Below are positions 18,557 through 26,414 of a stretch of 64,000 bases of DNA, in pieces (position 1 is the first letter of the stretch; every line of letters starts with the position of its first letter). Under the pieces are notes generated by a model, which did no database searches, was not told the DNA's origin, and saw only the letters and a program-made list of their open reading frames with translations. The stretch lies in the NCBI GenBank assembly GCA_050246475.1, contig JBFWVZ010000006.1, positions 62,001-126,000 on the forward strand. The letters run 5' to 3'. This DNA is from CADEEL01 sp050246475. GTDB lineage: Bacteria; Pseudomonadota; Alphaproteobacteria; Caulobacterales; Aquidulcibacteraceae. Made by a program: the position numbers and the translations under genes.

Positions 18557-18588
18557 GGCGCGGAACCCGGGGGACTGGGTTCCGCGCC
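18557..18588 (-). terminator. Rho-independent terminator after micropeptide 3
   Basis: A perfect 12-base-pair inverted repeat GGCGCGGAACCC / GGGTTCCGCGCC with an 8-base loop. It is followed on the minus strand by TCTTTTTTT. It lies about 40 bases after the stop of micropeptide 3 and separates that gene from the micropeptide 2-1 pair. The core is nearly the same as in the hairpin at 18132-18166. Confidence 0.87.
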
Positions 18589-18627
18589 AAGGGGGATCTT
18601 CGCTGGGAGGAGCTAGGCGAAGAGGGT

Positions 18628-18732
18628 TCAGGCGAGGATCTGGGCGGCGCGGTCCATCATGGTGACCGCGAAAGGCGTGAAGACCGCGAGCGCCAAGGCG
18701 AGGGAGAGGAGGCGGGGCATCGGCTTCGTCAT
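18628..18732 (-). CDS. Micropeptide 3 of a three-member paralogous set
   Basis: A 34-residue peptide starting MTKPMPRLLS at 18732 behind TGGAGCAAACC; an internal Met at 18720 leaves the 30-residue core shared with the other two peptides. The middle is strongly hydrophobic (LALALAVFTPFAV) and the C-terminus reads MMDRAAQILA. One membrane segment or an uncleaved signal-like helix is likely. It has its own terminator downstream and faces the flippase gene across a 191-base divergent region that contains a tandem 13-base repeat. No function is known to me. Confidence 0.7.
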   Translation of the reverse strand: MTKPMPRLLSLALALAVFTPFAVTMMDRAAQILA

Positions 18733-18820
18733 CGGTTTGCTCCAGGCGGTGCGGTTGTTCGATGAGGAGAACCTAGAACCCCGCCCGCCTGGCCGCTGTG
18801 ACCGCCGTCACGAGGCGCGT

Positions 18821-18856
18821 GCCAGAACGGAACATCCCGTTTCGCCAGAACGGAAC
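18821..18856. promoter_or_regulatory. Tandem 13-base direct repeat in a divergent promoter region
   Basis: GCCAGAACGGAAC occurs twice, at 18821-18833 and 18844-18856, with starts 23 bases apart (about two helical turns). It lies between micropeptide 3 (minus) and the flippase (plus), 89 and 68 bases from their starts. The layout suggests a tandem operator for one or both genes. It does not match the alphaproteobacterial LexA box (GTTC-N7-GTTC). Confidence 0.5.
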
Positions 18857-18923
18857 TTGCAAGGCGGCCCATCCCGGTGAGAAGGACGCGGGCGATGCTT
18901 CCCCGAAATCCCGAGACTGCGCC

Positions 18924-20357
18924 ATGGCGCTGAAAAAGCTCGCCATGAGCGCCGGCGCGCTCTCGGCCGCACGCGTCTTTCAGTTGGTGATGTCGATCGC
19001 GACGCTGCCCGTGCTCGCGCGCATTCTGCCGCCGTCGGATTACGGCCTGATGGCGATGGCGATGGCGTCGGTCTCGCTCGCAATCTTCCTCACAGATTCC
19101 GGCATCGGCCGTTCGCTTGTCCGCATCGGCGCGGAGCGCAACGAATTGTGGTCGAGCGCGCATTGGCTGACCGTGGCGTTCACCGCCGCGCTGGGGCTTG
19201 TGCTCTGCCTGCTCGCTTGGCCCGTTTCCTGGCTCTTCAACGAGGCGCGTCTGCCGCTTGTTCTCGTCGCGCTCGCGGCTCTGCCTTTGCTCAATGGCTT
19301 CGCCGAAATGCCCGCAGCGCGCCTCGTTCAGGCGGAGCGGCTTTGGCCCCTGGCTATGGCCGAAGCTCTGTGCGCCGTCGCCGGCGCCGTCACAGCCATC
19401 TCACTGGCCCTGGCGGGCTTCGGTGTCTGGGCGCTCGTCTCGCAGCATCTTGTTCTTGCGGTGGTGCGCTCGGGCGTCATTTGGGCGGCGAGCGGCTTTC
19501 GCCCGATCTTCACGCTCAGCATCGAGGAAATGAGCGATCACCTGCGCTTCGCGCGCGACACGCTGGGAACAGCGCTCACCACCTTCGCGACCCGGATCGT
19601 CGAGCCCTTCTTGGTCGGCCGCTTTCTCGGCGCCGCCACGCTGGGCTTTTACTCGATCGCCTACCGGATCGCTGGGCTGCCCGCCAACGTCGTCGGCGGC
19701 CCGGCGCAAGCCGCGCTCTATCCGCGTCTGGTCAAGGCCAGCGGCAAGCCCGAAAGATTGAAGCCGCTGGTGCTTTCGGGCGCCTTCGGCCAGGCGTTGC
19801 TCATCTTTCCGGGCCTAGCCGCGCTCGCCGCCGCCGGGGAGGCGACCTTCTCGGTCCTTTTGTCGGAACGCTGGGCCACCGCCGGCGCGCTCTTTACGCT
19901 GATGGCGCCCGCCGCCGCCGTTCAATGCCTCTTTTCGTTCAATGGCGGTCTGCTCCAGGCCGTCGCGCGCACGCGCCTGAGGCTGCGCCTGACCATCGAA
20001 TTCGGTTTGCTCTGGGCGCTCGCCGCGGCGGCGCTCGTTCAGTTCGGTGTCAACGCAGTCGCCCTCGGCTGGAGCGTTGTAAGCTTGCTCTATGTGCCGC
20101 GGCTGCTCCACAAATCACTGACGCCGCTGGGCGCTTCGTCATGGGAATTTCTTCGCGCGCTAGCTCTGCCTTTGTCGGTTTCGCTGGCGATTGTCGCCGC
20201 GCACGCGCTCTTCACGGCCTTTTTTGAACTGACGAACATCCAGGAAATGCTCCTTGCCATGGCCGAAGCGCTGCTTGGCTATGGCGCGGCTGCCTTTTTG
20301 GGTCGCGCGAAACTGATGGAATTGCGCGCCGCCTTGACTGCATCGGTTGAGGACTAG
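18924..20357 (+). CDS. Oligosaccharide flippase / lipopolysaccharide biosynthesis protein (MOP family)
   Basis: A 477-residue inner-membrane protein with about twelve to fourteen hydrophobic helices. The start MALKKLAMSAG, RILPPSDYGLMAMA in helix 2 and LGFYSIAYRIAGLP in mid-protein are typical of Wzx-like flippases that move lipid-linked sugars across the membrane. I chose the ATG at 18924 because the family starts just before the first helix; the upstream in-frame sequence is not protein-like and carries the tandem repeat. No glycosyltransferases lie nearby. The stop interlocks with the convergent gene's stop in CTAG. Confidence 0.85.
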   Translation: MALKKLAMSAGALSAARVFQLVMSIATLPVLARILPPSDYGLMAMAMASVSLAIFLTDSGIGRSLVRIGAERNELWSSAHWLTVAFTAALGLVLCLLAWPVSWLFNEARLPLVLVALAALPLLNGFAEMPAARLVQAERLWPLAMAEALCAVAGAVTAISLALAGFGVWALVSQHLVLAVVRSGVIWAASGFRPIFTLSIEEMSDHLRFARDTLGTALTTFATRIVEPFLVGRFLGAATLGFYSIAYRIAGLPANVVGGPAQAALYPRLVKASGKPERLKPLVLSGAFGQALLIFPGLAALAAAGEATFSVLLSERWATAGALFTLMAPAAAVQCLFSFNGGLLQAVARTRLRLRLTIEFGLLWALAAAALVQFGVNAVALGWSVVSLLYVPRLLHKSLTPLGASSWEFLRALALPLSVSLAIVAAHALFTAFFELTNIQEMLLAMAEALLGYGAAAFLGRAKLMELRAALTASVED

Positions 20358-20740
20358 CGCGTCCGCGTGCAGCGGCCCTGCCCGACGCCTTGGCCGCACC
20401 CCTGATAGCAGCTCGCCCACGCGCGATCGCCCGGCGCGTTGCTGCACGACACGTAATTCTCACGGCTTTCGTCGTCGTGGCGATATCCGCACGACCCTTC
20501 CGGCACCGAGACGCGGTACGCCGTGCCCTCGTTCGGGCATTGGATCGCGCCGATCGTTGGCCGCGGCGCCAGCAATCCGGCATGGTTGCTGAGATTGGCT
20601 TCGCTCGCGCGCCGGGATGGCGGCGGCGTCACCCGCTCGAATTGACGCAGAATGGAATAGCCCGGCGCGACGCGCGCGTGGGCTTCAGGCAAAATGACTG
20701 CGCAACAGATGAGCGCGGCGCCGAGAGCAAAACGAAACAT
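20354..20740 (-). CDS. Secreted cysteine-containing small protein
   Basis: A 128-residue protein with a signal peptide (MFRFALGAALICCAVILP, probable cleavage after AHA near residue 23). The mature domain has six cysteines (in QCPNEG, GSCGYRH, VSCSNA, ASCYQGCGQG and GRCTRTR), suggesting disulfides in the periplasm. GAGGAGG sits just before the ATG at 20740, which decides the start. The gene shares a CTAG stop overlap with the flippase gene. I do not recognise the family. Confidence 0.72.
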   Translation of the reverse strand: MFRFALGAALICCAVILPEAHARVAPGYSILRQFERVTPPPSRRASEANLSNHAGLLAPRPTIGAIQCPNEGTAYRVSVPEGSCGYRHDDESRENYVSCSNAPGDRAWASCYQGCGQGVGQGRCTRTR

Positions 20741-20800
20741 GGAGACCTCCTCGATCTCCACCTTTGTCTGCTGAAGTGCGCTAGGCCGCCGCGACGCGCG

Positions 20801-21490
20801 TCACTCGCCGCGATAGCGCCCGTCGCCTTCCTCCGCGAGCACGATCTCCGGATTCTCCGGCGCCACGCGCTCGAAAAGCCCGATGTCCATTTCCTCCTGC
20901 GGCGCATTAGACGTGAGCGGGGCGGCGATCCGCTCGGCGAGTTCGTGGCGTTCGCCGGGCGCCAGCGGCGCCGCGCGCCCTGGCGCCGCCATGGGGCGCC
21001 AATAGAGAACGGAGACGGCGAGGCGTCCCTCGCGCTCGACGATTTCCGCAAGGCCGTTCTCCACCAAACCGCCCCAGCGGGCCATGAGCCGATGCCGGGT
21101 CTGATAAAGTTGCGGCAGCGTCTCGCTGGCGAGCTCGGCCGGTTGCCCCAGCACACCCCGCGCTTCTTCCGGCGTTCGCGCCCGCCCGAGCGGCTTCTTC
21201 ACTGCGCTCGCTGCATCACGCGCAACCGGCGCTGGCGGAGCAGGGCGCCAATAGCGGATCGCGACCCGCCAAGCATTGTCCCGCCAGACGAGCTCGTAGC
21301 GGCCCGTCCCGTAGAGTTCCGGAAAAGCGGCCTCGGCCGCATCGGGCGTCTCGAAACTCTCCGGCAATTCTTCCGAAGCAAGGAAAACCGGGCCGCCGGC
21401 GGCCGCGGCCGCCTCGTCCGACGTGCGGGCGCGGGGCGCGCCGTCGAGGCGCGCCTCCCGGGCCGTCGCGCCGATCGGAAAGAGGCTCAT
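20801..21490 (-). CDS. Hypothetical protein with two internal repeats
   Basis: A 229-residue soluble protein without signal peptide or membrane helix. It contains two related units of about 60 residues: one ends DNAWRVAIRYWRP (about residue 83), the other EGRLAVSVLYWRP (about residue 165). Each has a preceding segment with a proline/glutamate-rich helix and a [FL]P[EQ]LY motif. A similar piece may begin a third unit near the C-terminus. The duplication suggests a small alpha/beta module of about 60-80 residues. Function unknown. It is 60 bases upstream of the secreted protein gene on the same strand. Confidence 0.68.
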   Translation of the reverse strand: MSLFPIGATAREARLDGAPRARTSDEAAAAAGGPVFLASEELPESFETPDAAEAAFPELYGTGRYELVWRDNAWRVAIRYWRPAPPAPVARDAASAVKKPLGRARTPEEARGVLGQPAELASETLPQLYQTRHRLMARWGGLVENGLAEIVEREGRLAVSVLYWRPMAAPGRAAPLAPGERHELAERIAAPLTSNAPQEEMDIGLFERVAPENPEIVLAEEGDGRYRGE

Positions 21491-21595
21491 CGGTCAGGGG
21501 CCTTTCGCCCATGAGAACACGCGTCCTGCGCGCTTGTCATATAGGGGTGCTAGCGGCAAGAGTTCAGCCATTCGCTCATTCCGGGAGAAGCCCTG

Positions 21596-23737
21596 ATGCG
21601 TCACCGCGCGAGCCGCCTTGCCTTGGCCTTGGCCCCGATCCTGGTCCTGGCCGCGTGCGATCAGATCGCGTCGCTCTGGGAAGGCGTCCGCCAGCAGGCA
21701 GAAACCGCGCAGCAGCAGGGCGAGGAAGCAGGCCCCGCCGCGTTGGACTCCGTGCCGCTCGAAGCCCGCGCACTCGCCGGCGTGGTTCGCCCCGCGGTTG
21801 AAGCGGCCGCGCTGATCCAGCCAGAGCCGGTGATGATCGCCCCGGGGGAGATCGTCGTCGGCGCACCGGTGGAAGAGGAAATCGTCTCCTCCGCTGAATC
21901 CCTGCAGACCGAACTGGGGATTGACCGCTCGACGATCGCCTCGCTGCGCACGGGCCTGCGCGCACGGCGCAACAGCGAGGTCGCGCTGCAAGAATTTCCC
22001 GATCACATCCGCCGCCGCGTGCGCGCCCGCGCCGAGAGCCAAGCCTCCGGCGCCGCGCGCGAGGAAGCCCGCCGCGTGCTTGGCCGCCTTGGTGTTGATG
22101 GAGAGGTGAACGTGCGCCCCGGCGGCGTTGTCACGGTCAACCTTCGCCGCAATCGCCGCGTGAGCCCAACGGCGTTGCCCCTGGCGCAGCAAGCGCAAAC
22201 GGAGGCCGCGGCGCCCGGCGCCAACGCGCCTGTCACCACTGGTGACTTGCCCACGACTCCGGATGGGGCCGCGCCCTCGGAGCTGCAAGCGGTTCGTTGG
22301 ACTGGCCAACCATGCCCGCGCATCGTCAGCCCGGAAGAATTGGAGCAGGATCTGGAGCTCGCGACCCGCTGCGCGGTTGCGCGTCTCGAAGCGTCGGGTC
22401 AATTTGAGTACGTCGATCCGAATTTCATCGCGACGATCGATTTCGATCGTTTGCCGGGCGTGCGTCCGTCAACGCCGCCGCCCACGCAGCCCACGCCGAG
22501 CAATCCCACGCCGGCGCAGCCGGCTGAACCGGCGACGATGCTGCCCAACGATCCGCTAGAAGCGCTCCAATGGCACTATCGCGCGCGCGGCGCCGCGGCC
22601 GGCCAATCCCCGGGCGGCGCGGGCTTTGAGGCTTTCTGGGTCGGCGCGCGCCAAGTCGGCTCGCGCGGCATTCGCGTCGCGGTGGTCGATACCGGCCTTG
22701 ATACGCGCCATCCCGAAATCGCCGGATCGCCGAACGTCGCCGCCGGCGTCGATCTGATCGCCAACACCGAGCGCGCCGGCGATGGCGATGGTCCCGACGC
22801 TGATGCTTTCGACGTCGGCGATCGCTGCGGCACGGCGACGGAAAATTCTTATCACGGCACCCATGTCGCCGGCACGATCGGCGCGGTGCGCACTAACAAT
22901 CGCGTCGGCATCGCCGGCGCCGCGTGGAACGTGACGGTCGTGCCCGTGCGCGTGCTGGGCCGCTGCGGCGGCGAACTGGCCGATATCGCCTCCGGCATTC
23001 GCTGGGCGGCGGGCCTTGCGCCGGCGGTGCTTCCCGACGGACGTCAACTCGCCAACGGCAATCCAGCCGACATCATCAATCTCTCGCTTTCTGTCGGCGT
23101 GCCGTGCCCCGCGTCGATGCAATCGGCGATCGACGCCGCCGTCGCGCGCGGCGCGGTGATCGTTGTCGCGGCAGGAAACAAATCGGGCCAGACCCGCAAT
23201 TACGCGCCGGCGAACTGCAACAACGTCATCGTCGTCGGCGCCAACGACGAACGCGGGAATCTGTCCTTCTATTCGAACTTCGGCCCCGAGGTGGACATCC
23301 TCGCCCCAGGCGGCGACGTCTTCGCCGATCGCGATGGGGACGGCCGCCCCGACGGCGTGCTCTCCGCCCGCACCGCCACCACGGGCTGCTACGATCCGGC
23401 CAACAACGCCGCCGCCGCCCAAACTTGCAACTACACCTTCCTGCAGGGGACCTCGATGGCAGCGCCTCACGTCTCAGCGGCGCTCGCGCTTCTAGCGTCG
23501 CAGACGGGCCTGCGCGGGCGCGAATTGGAGAACGCGCTGTTCACCCGTGCGTTAGGCCCTATTGATCCGGCGCAATGCCGCATCGAGTGCGCACGCAATT
23601 CTGCCGCGAGCCCCATTCCGGGGAACGCCACCATGTGCATGCGCGCATGCGGGCGCGGCATGCTCGATATGGCGCGCGCGGCGACCGCGCCGCCGATCAC
23701 TCAGCCCGCGGCCGCGGCGCAAAGAAGGCGCCGCTGA
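21596..23737 (+). CDS. Subtilisin-like serine protease, lipoprotein (S8 family)
   Basis: A 713-residue protein with a lipoprotein signal (ILVLAAC, lipid-anchored Cys near residue 21). After a variable region there is a possible propeptide-like segment (ARLEASGQFEYVDPN, about residue 275) and a proline-rich linker. The catalytic domain shows Asp about 365 in VAVVDTGLDTRHPE, His about 421 in YHGTHVAGT, the oxyanion segment VVAAGNKSG, and Ser about 620 in QGTSMAAPHVS. Paired cysteines are present. GGGAGAAG precedes the start. The next gene, 25 bases on, resembles a separate inhibitor/propeptide domain. Confidence 0.9.
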   Translation: MRHRASRLALALAPILVLAACDQIASLWEGVRQQAETAQQQGEEAGPAALDSVPLEARALAGVVRPAVEAAALIQPEPVMIAPGEIVVGAPVEEEIVSSAESLQTELGIDRSTIASLRTGLRARRNSEVALQEFPDHIRRRVRARAESQASGAAREEARRVLGRLGVDGEVNVRPGGVVTVNLRRNRRVSPTALPLAQQAQTEAAAPGANAPVTTGDLPTTPDGAAPSELQAVRWTGQPCPRIVSPEELEQDLELATRCAVARLEASGQFEYVDPNFIATIDFDRLPGVRPSTPPPTQPTPSNPTPAQPAEPATMLPNDPLEALQWHYRARGAAAGQSPGGAGFEAFWVGARQVGSRGIRVAVVDTGLDTRHPEIAGSPNVAAGVDLIANTERAGDGDGPDADAFDVGDRCGTATENSYHGTHVAGTIGAVRTNNRVGIAGAAWNVTVVPVRVLGRCGGELADIASGIRWAAGLAPAVLPDGRQLANGNPADIINLSLSVGVPCPASMQSAIDAAVARGAVIVVAAGNKSGQTRNYAPANCNNVIVVGANDERGNLSFYSNFGPEVDILAPGGDVFADRDGDGRPDGVLSARTATTGCYDPANNAAAAQTCNYTFLQGTSMAAPHVSAALALLASQTGLRGRELENALFTRALGPIDPAQCRIECARNSAASPIPGNATMCMRACGRGMLDMARAATAPPITQPAAAAQRRRR

Positions 23738-23762
23738 CCGCCTTTCCGGAGGCTTGAAGCCG

Positions 23763-24287
23763 ATGGACGATAGAGCATTGCAGCGTTGGGGCGTCATTGT
23801 CGGCGGCGGCATGATCGCAGCCGCCTTCGCCGCCGCAACCTTGACTGCGCCGGAAGTCGGCCCTGCCGAAACCGCCGCGCCGGCGGCGCAAAACCGAGAG
23901 CCGGTGACGTTGCCTTCGAACAACGCCCTCGTGCAGCCGGCTGGGGACGCCGCAACGCCCCCGCCGGCCAGCGGGCGCATCGTGTCCTTCATTGTGCGTT
24001 TTGAAGGAACGCACCCGATGGCGCGCGCACAGGCGCTTGAAGCGCAAGGCCAGCACGCGCAAGCGGTGCGCACCGCGGAGCAAGCCCTCCGCACACGGAC
24101 GGAAATGCAGGGACTTTGCTTCGATCGCTTCACACTCGGCGGCGCCGAGATCGTGCTGAAGTCCTGCGAAGCGATCGCCGCCAATCAGCAGCAGACCTAC
24201 ACCCGGCAATGGACCGAGCGTCTAAACGCCATGCCCGGCGTCGATTACGCGGAGTTCAACGCCATCGCCCAGCCGGAGCAAAACTGA
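23763..24287 (+). CDS. Membrane-anchored protein with inhibitor_I9/propeptide-like domain
   Basis: A 174-residue protein with one N-terminal hydrophobic helix (VIVGGGMIAAAFAAA), a Pro/Ala linker, then a domain of about 105 residues. That domain starts RIVSFIVRFEG, has a helical middle and two cysteines, and ends RLNAMPGVDYAEFNAIA. The last piece resembles the closing strand of subtilisin I9 propeptides (LPGVxYVExN). GGAGG precedes the ATG. Located 25 bases after the S8 protease gene, it could be a separately encoded chaperone or inhibitor of that protease. This is inference from faint similarity plus context. Confidence 0.6.
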   Translation: MDDRALQRWGVIVGGGMIAAAFAAATLTAPEVGPAETAAPAAQNREPVTLPSNNALVQPAGDAATPPPASGRIVSFIVRFEGTHPMARAQALEAQGQHAQAVRTAEQALRTRTEMQGLCFDRFTLGGAEIVLKSCEAIAANQQQTYTRQWTERLNAMPGVDYAEFNAIAQPEQN

Positions 24288-25193
24288 ATGAGCGCATTGC
24301 CCGCGGAATCGCAGGAATTTGTCGAACGCCGCATCAAGTCGGCTGACGGCCTGTCGATCTACGTGCGGGACTATGCGGCGCTAGCTCCTGAAACGGGCGT
24401 CCCCGTCTTTTGCCTCCATGGCCTCACGCGCAACTCGAAGGATTTCGACGTTGTCGCGCCGCGCATCGCGGCGTTGGGGCGCCGCACCCTCGCGTGGGAC
24501 ACGCGCGGAAGAGGGCTCTCCGATCGCGATAGCGAACCCGCGCGCTACAATCCCGCTATCTATGTGCAGGATGCGTTGGCGACGCTCGATCAGCTCTCCA
24601 TTGAGAAAGCAGTCTTCGTCGGCACCTCGATGGGCGGCCTCATCACGATGGTGCTCTCCGCCATGGCGCCCCAGCGCATTGCGGCGTCCGTGCTGAACGA
24701 TATCGGCCCCGAGATCGATCCCACCGGCCTCGCGCGCATCGCTGGCTATGTCGGAAACAGGAAGCCCGTCACCAATTGGGACGAAGCCGCCGAAGCTATC
24801 AAGGGCATCAACGGCGTGGCTTTCCCAGATAAGCTGAACGATCACGCATTCTGGCTGCGCTTCGCGCACAACACCTTCCGCCAACAGCCGGACGGCTCGT
24901 TTGCCGCCGACTACGATCCCGCGATAGCCGATGCGTTCAAAACGCCCGAGGGCCAAGAGCCCGCGCCGCAGCCGGATCTGAAGCCGCTCTTCGCCGCTTT
25001 GTCCGCGGCCGGGCCCGTGCTCGTGGTGCGCGGCGGCATTTCCGATCTTTTGTCGCCCGCGGGCGTCGCGACCATGAAGGGCCTCAACCCGAAGCTCGAA
25101 ACGGTGGACGTCCCGCGTGTTGGGCACGCGCCGACGCTCGAAGAACCCGAGGCCTGGAACGCGATCGTCAGCTTCCTGGCGAAAGTCGCTTAA
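24288..25193 (+). CDS. Alpha/beta hydrolase
   Basis: A 301-residue soluble serine hydrolase. FCLHGLTRNSKDFD carries the HG oxyanion motif, the nucleophile elbow is VGTSMGGLI (Ser), the acid probably lies in GGISDLLSP and the histidine in RVGHAPTLEEPEA. The start codon directly abuts the stop of the preceding gene (TGAATG), so the two are probably cotranslated. Its stop interlocks with the convergent alcohol dehydrogenase stop in TTAA. The substrate is unknown; the closest style is an esterase or lactonase of the 3-oxoadipate enol-lactonase type. Confidence 0.88.
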   Translation: MSALPAESQEFVERRIKSADGLSIYVRDYAALAPETGVPVFCLHGLTRNSKDFDVVAPRIAALGRRTLAWDTRGRGLSDRDSEPARYNPAIYVQDALATLDQLSIEKAVFVGTSMGGLITMVLSAMAPQRIAASVLNDIGPEIDPTGLARIAGYVGNRKPVTNWDEAAEAIKGINGVAFPDKLNDHAFWLRFAHNTFRQQPDGSFAADYDPAIADAFKTPEGQEPAPQPDLKPLFAALSAAGPVLVVRGGISDLLSPAGVATMKGLNPKLETVDVPRVGHAPTLEEPEAWNAIVSFLAKVA

Positions 25194-26326
25194 AGCGAAT
25201 CCCTAAAGAGCGCGTCGTATTCCGCATCTTTCATCGGAATGGCGTTCGTGAACGTCGCGATGTCGGAGAGCGCGTAGGGCTTCGCGTCCGGCCAATGCGC
25301 TTCCGTGACGCCCACCGCTGAGAGCGAAGCCGGAATGCCGGTGCGTTGATTGAGCGCCGCCACCGCATCCGCGACATCTGCTTTTTCGCTCAAGCCCATC
25401 GCTTTGCGCAGCCGCGCGAACTTCTCGCCGCCCACGCCCGCTTGCTGAATCTGCCGCAGCGCATGCGGCAGGATGATCGCGTTGAGCGTCCCATGATGCA
25501 GCTTCAAATCTTGGAGCCGCCCGAACGCATGCGAAAGCCCATGCACGGCGCCCAAGCCTTTGACGAAGGCGAGCGCGCCCTCATAGCTCGCCATCATCAT
25601 CGCCCAGCGCGCATCGCGATCACTGCCGTCCGCCACCGCGCGCTCCAGATTGCCCGCGCCCACCGCACGTTCGACCCCGTCGAGCCCGATCGCTTCCGCA
25701 GGCGGATGCACGACAGGCGAGAGCACCGCTTCGATGCAATGGGTCACCGCATCCATGCCGGTCGCGGCGGTGAGTGACGCCGGCAGCCCAAGCGTCAGCT
25801 CCGGATCGCAGAGCGCTGTCGATGGAATGAGGAAGGGCGAGACGAACGTCTCTTTCCGCCCGTTCTCTAGAATGAGCACGAAGCCGACCGAGACTTCGCT
25901 CCCAGTGCCCGCTGTCGTCGGCACGGCGACGAGCGGCGGAATCTTTTTGATCTTCTTCGTGCCGCGCTGCGTGCCGCCATATTGTTCGTAGGGCGCCTCG
26001 TGCGTGGCCATGAGCCCGACGGCCTTCGCCATATCCATGGAAGAGCCGCCGCCGAGCGCCACCAGCCCATCCGCGCCCGACGCCGTGTAAGCCGCCGCCG
26101 CAACATTCGCGGCTTCCTCGGTTGGGTTCGCCGGCGTGTCGCTATAGACGCCTGCTGGCTCGCTCCCCAAAGCCGCGAGCAGGCGCTCGAGCAGTCCATT
26201 CGCCTTGAGTCCCGGATCGGTGACGATGAAGGGCCGCGAGACGCCGTGGGCCTTGAGGATATTCGGCAACTGCGCGAGCGCGCCGAAATCGAACACGCAT
26301 TGCGTGAGATATTGCATATTGGGCAT
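25190..26326 (-). CDS. Iron-containing alcohol dehydrogenase
   Basis: A 378-residue group III alcohol dehydrogenase using NAD(P) and a divalent metal. Motifs: nucleotide-binding ALGGGSSMDMAKA, TTAGTGSEVS, and metal ligands in AVHGLSHAFG (His) and KLHHGTLN (His). Members reduce aldehydes or oxidise alcohols, glycerol or maleylacetate. It stands alone between a convergent hydrolase and a divergent ABC transporter gene. The start may be MPN (26326) or the Met four residues later (26317); I kept the first. Confidence 0.9.
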   Translation of the reverse strand: MPNMQYLTQCVFDFGALAQLPNILKAHGVSRPFIVTDPGLKANGLLERLLAALGSEPAGVYSDTPANPTEEAANVAAAAYTASGADGLVALGGGSSMDMAKAVGLMATHEAPYEQYGGTQRGTKKIKKIPPLVAVPTTAGTGSEVSVGFVLILENGRKETFVSPFLIPSTALCDPELTLGLPASLTAATGMDAVTHCIEAVLSPVVHPPAEAIGLDGVERAVGAGNLERAVADGSDRDARWAMMMASYEGALAFVKGLGAVHGLSHAFGRLQDLKLHHGTLNAIILPHALRQIQQAGVGGEKFARLRKAMGLSEKADVADAVAALNQRTGIPASLSAVGVTEAHWPDAKPYALSDIATFTNAIPMKDAEYDALFRDSL

Positions 26327-26414
26327 CGCGCCCGCTTAGCGCTTCGTCGCATCCCTGTCCAAGGGCTGAGGGCGCGCCTTTCCTTCGCCCTGGGCCTCGC
26401 CTAGCTTCGCGGCC

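Noticed and set aside
18821..18856. Reading the GAAC-rich tandem repeat as an SOS (LexA) box
   Set aside because: The alphaproteobacterial box needs GTTC-N7-GTTC (or its complement); here the GAAC elements are 2 or 19 bases apart, not 7.
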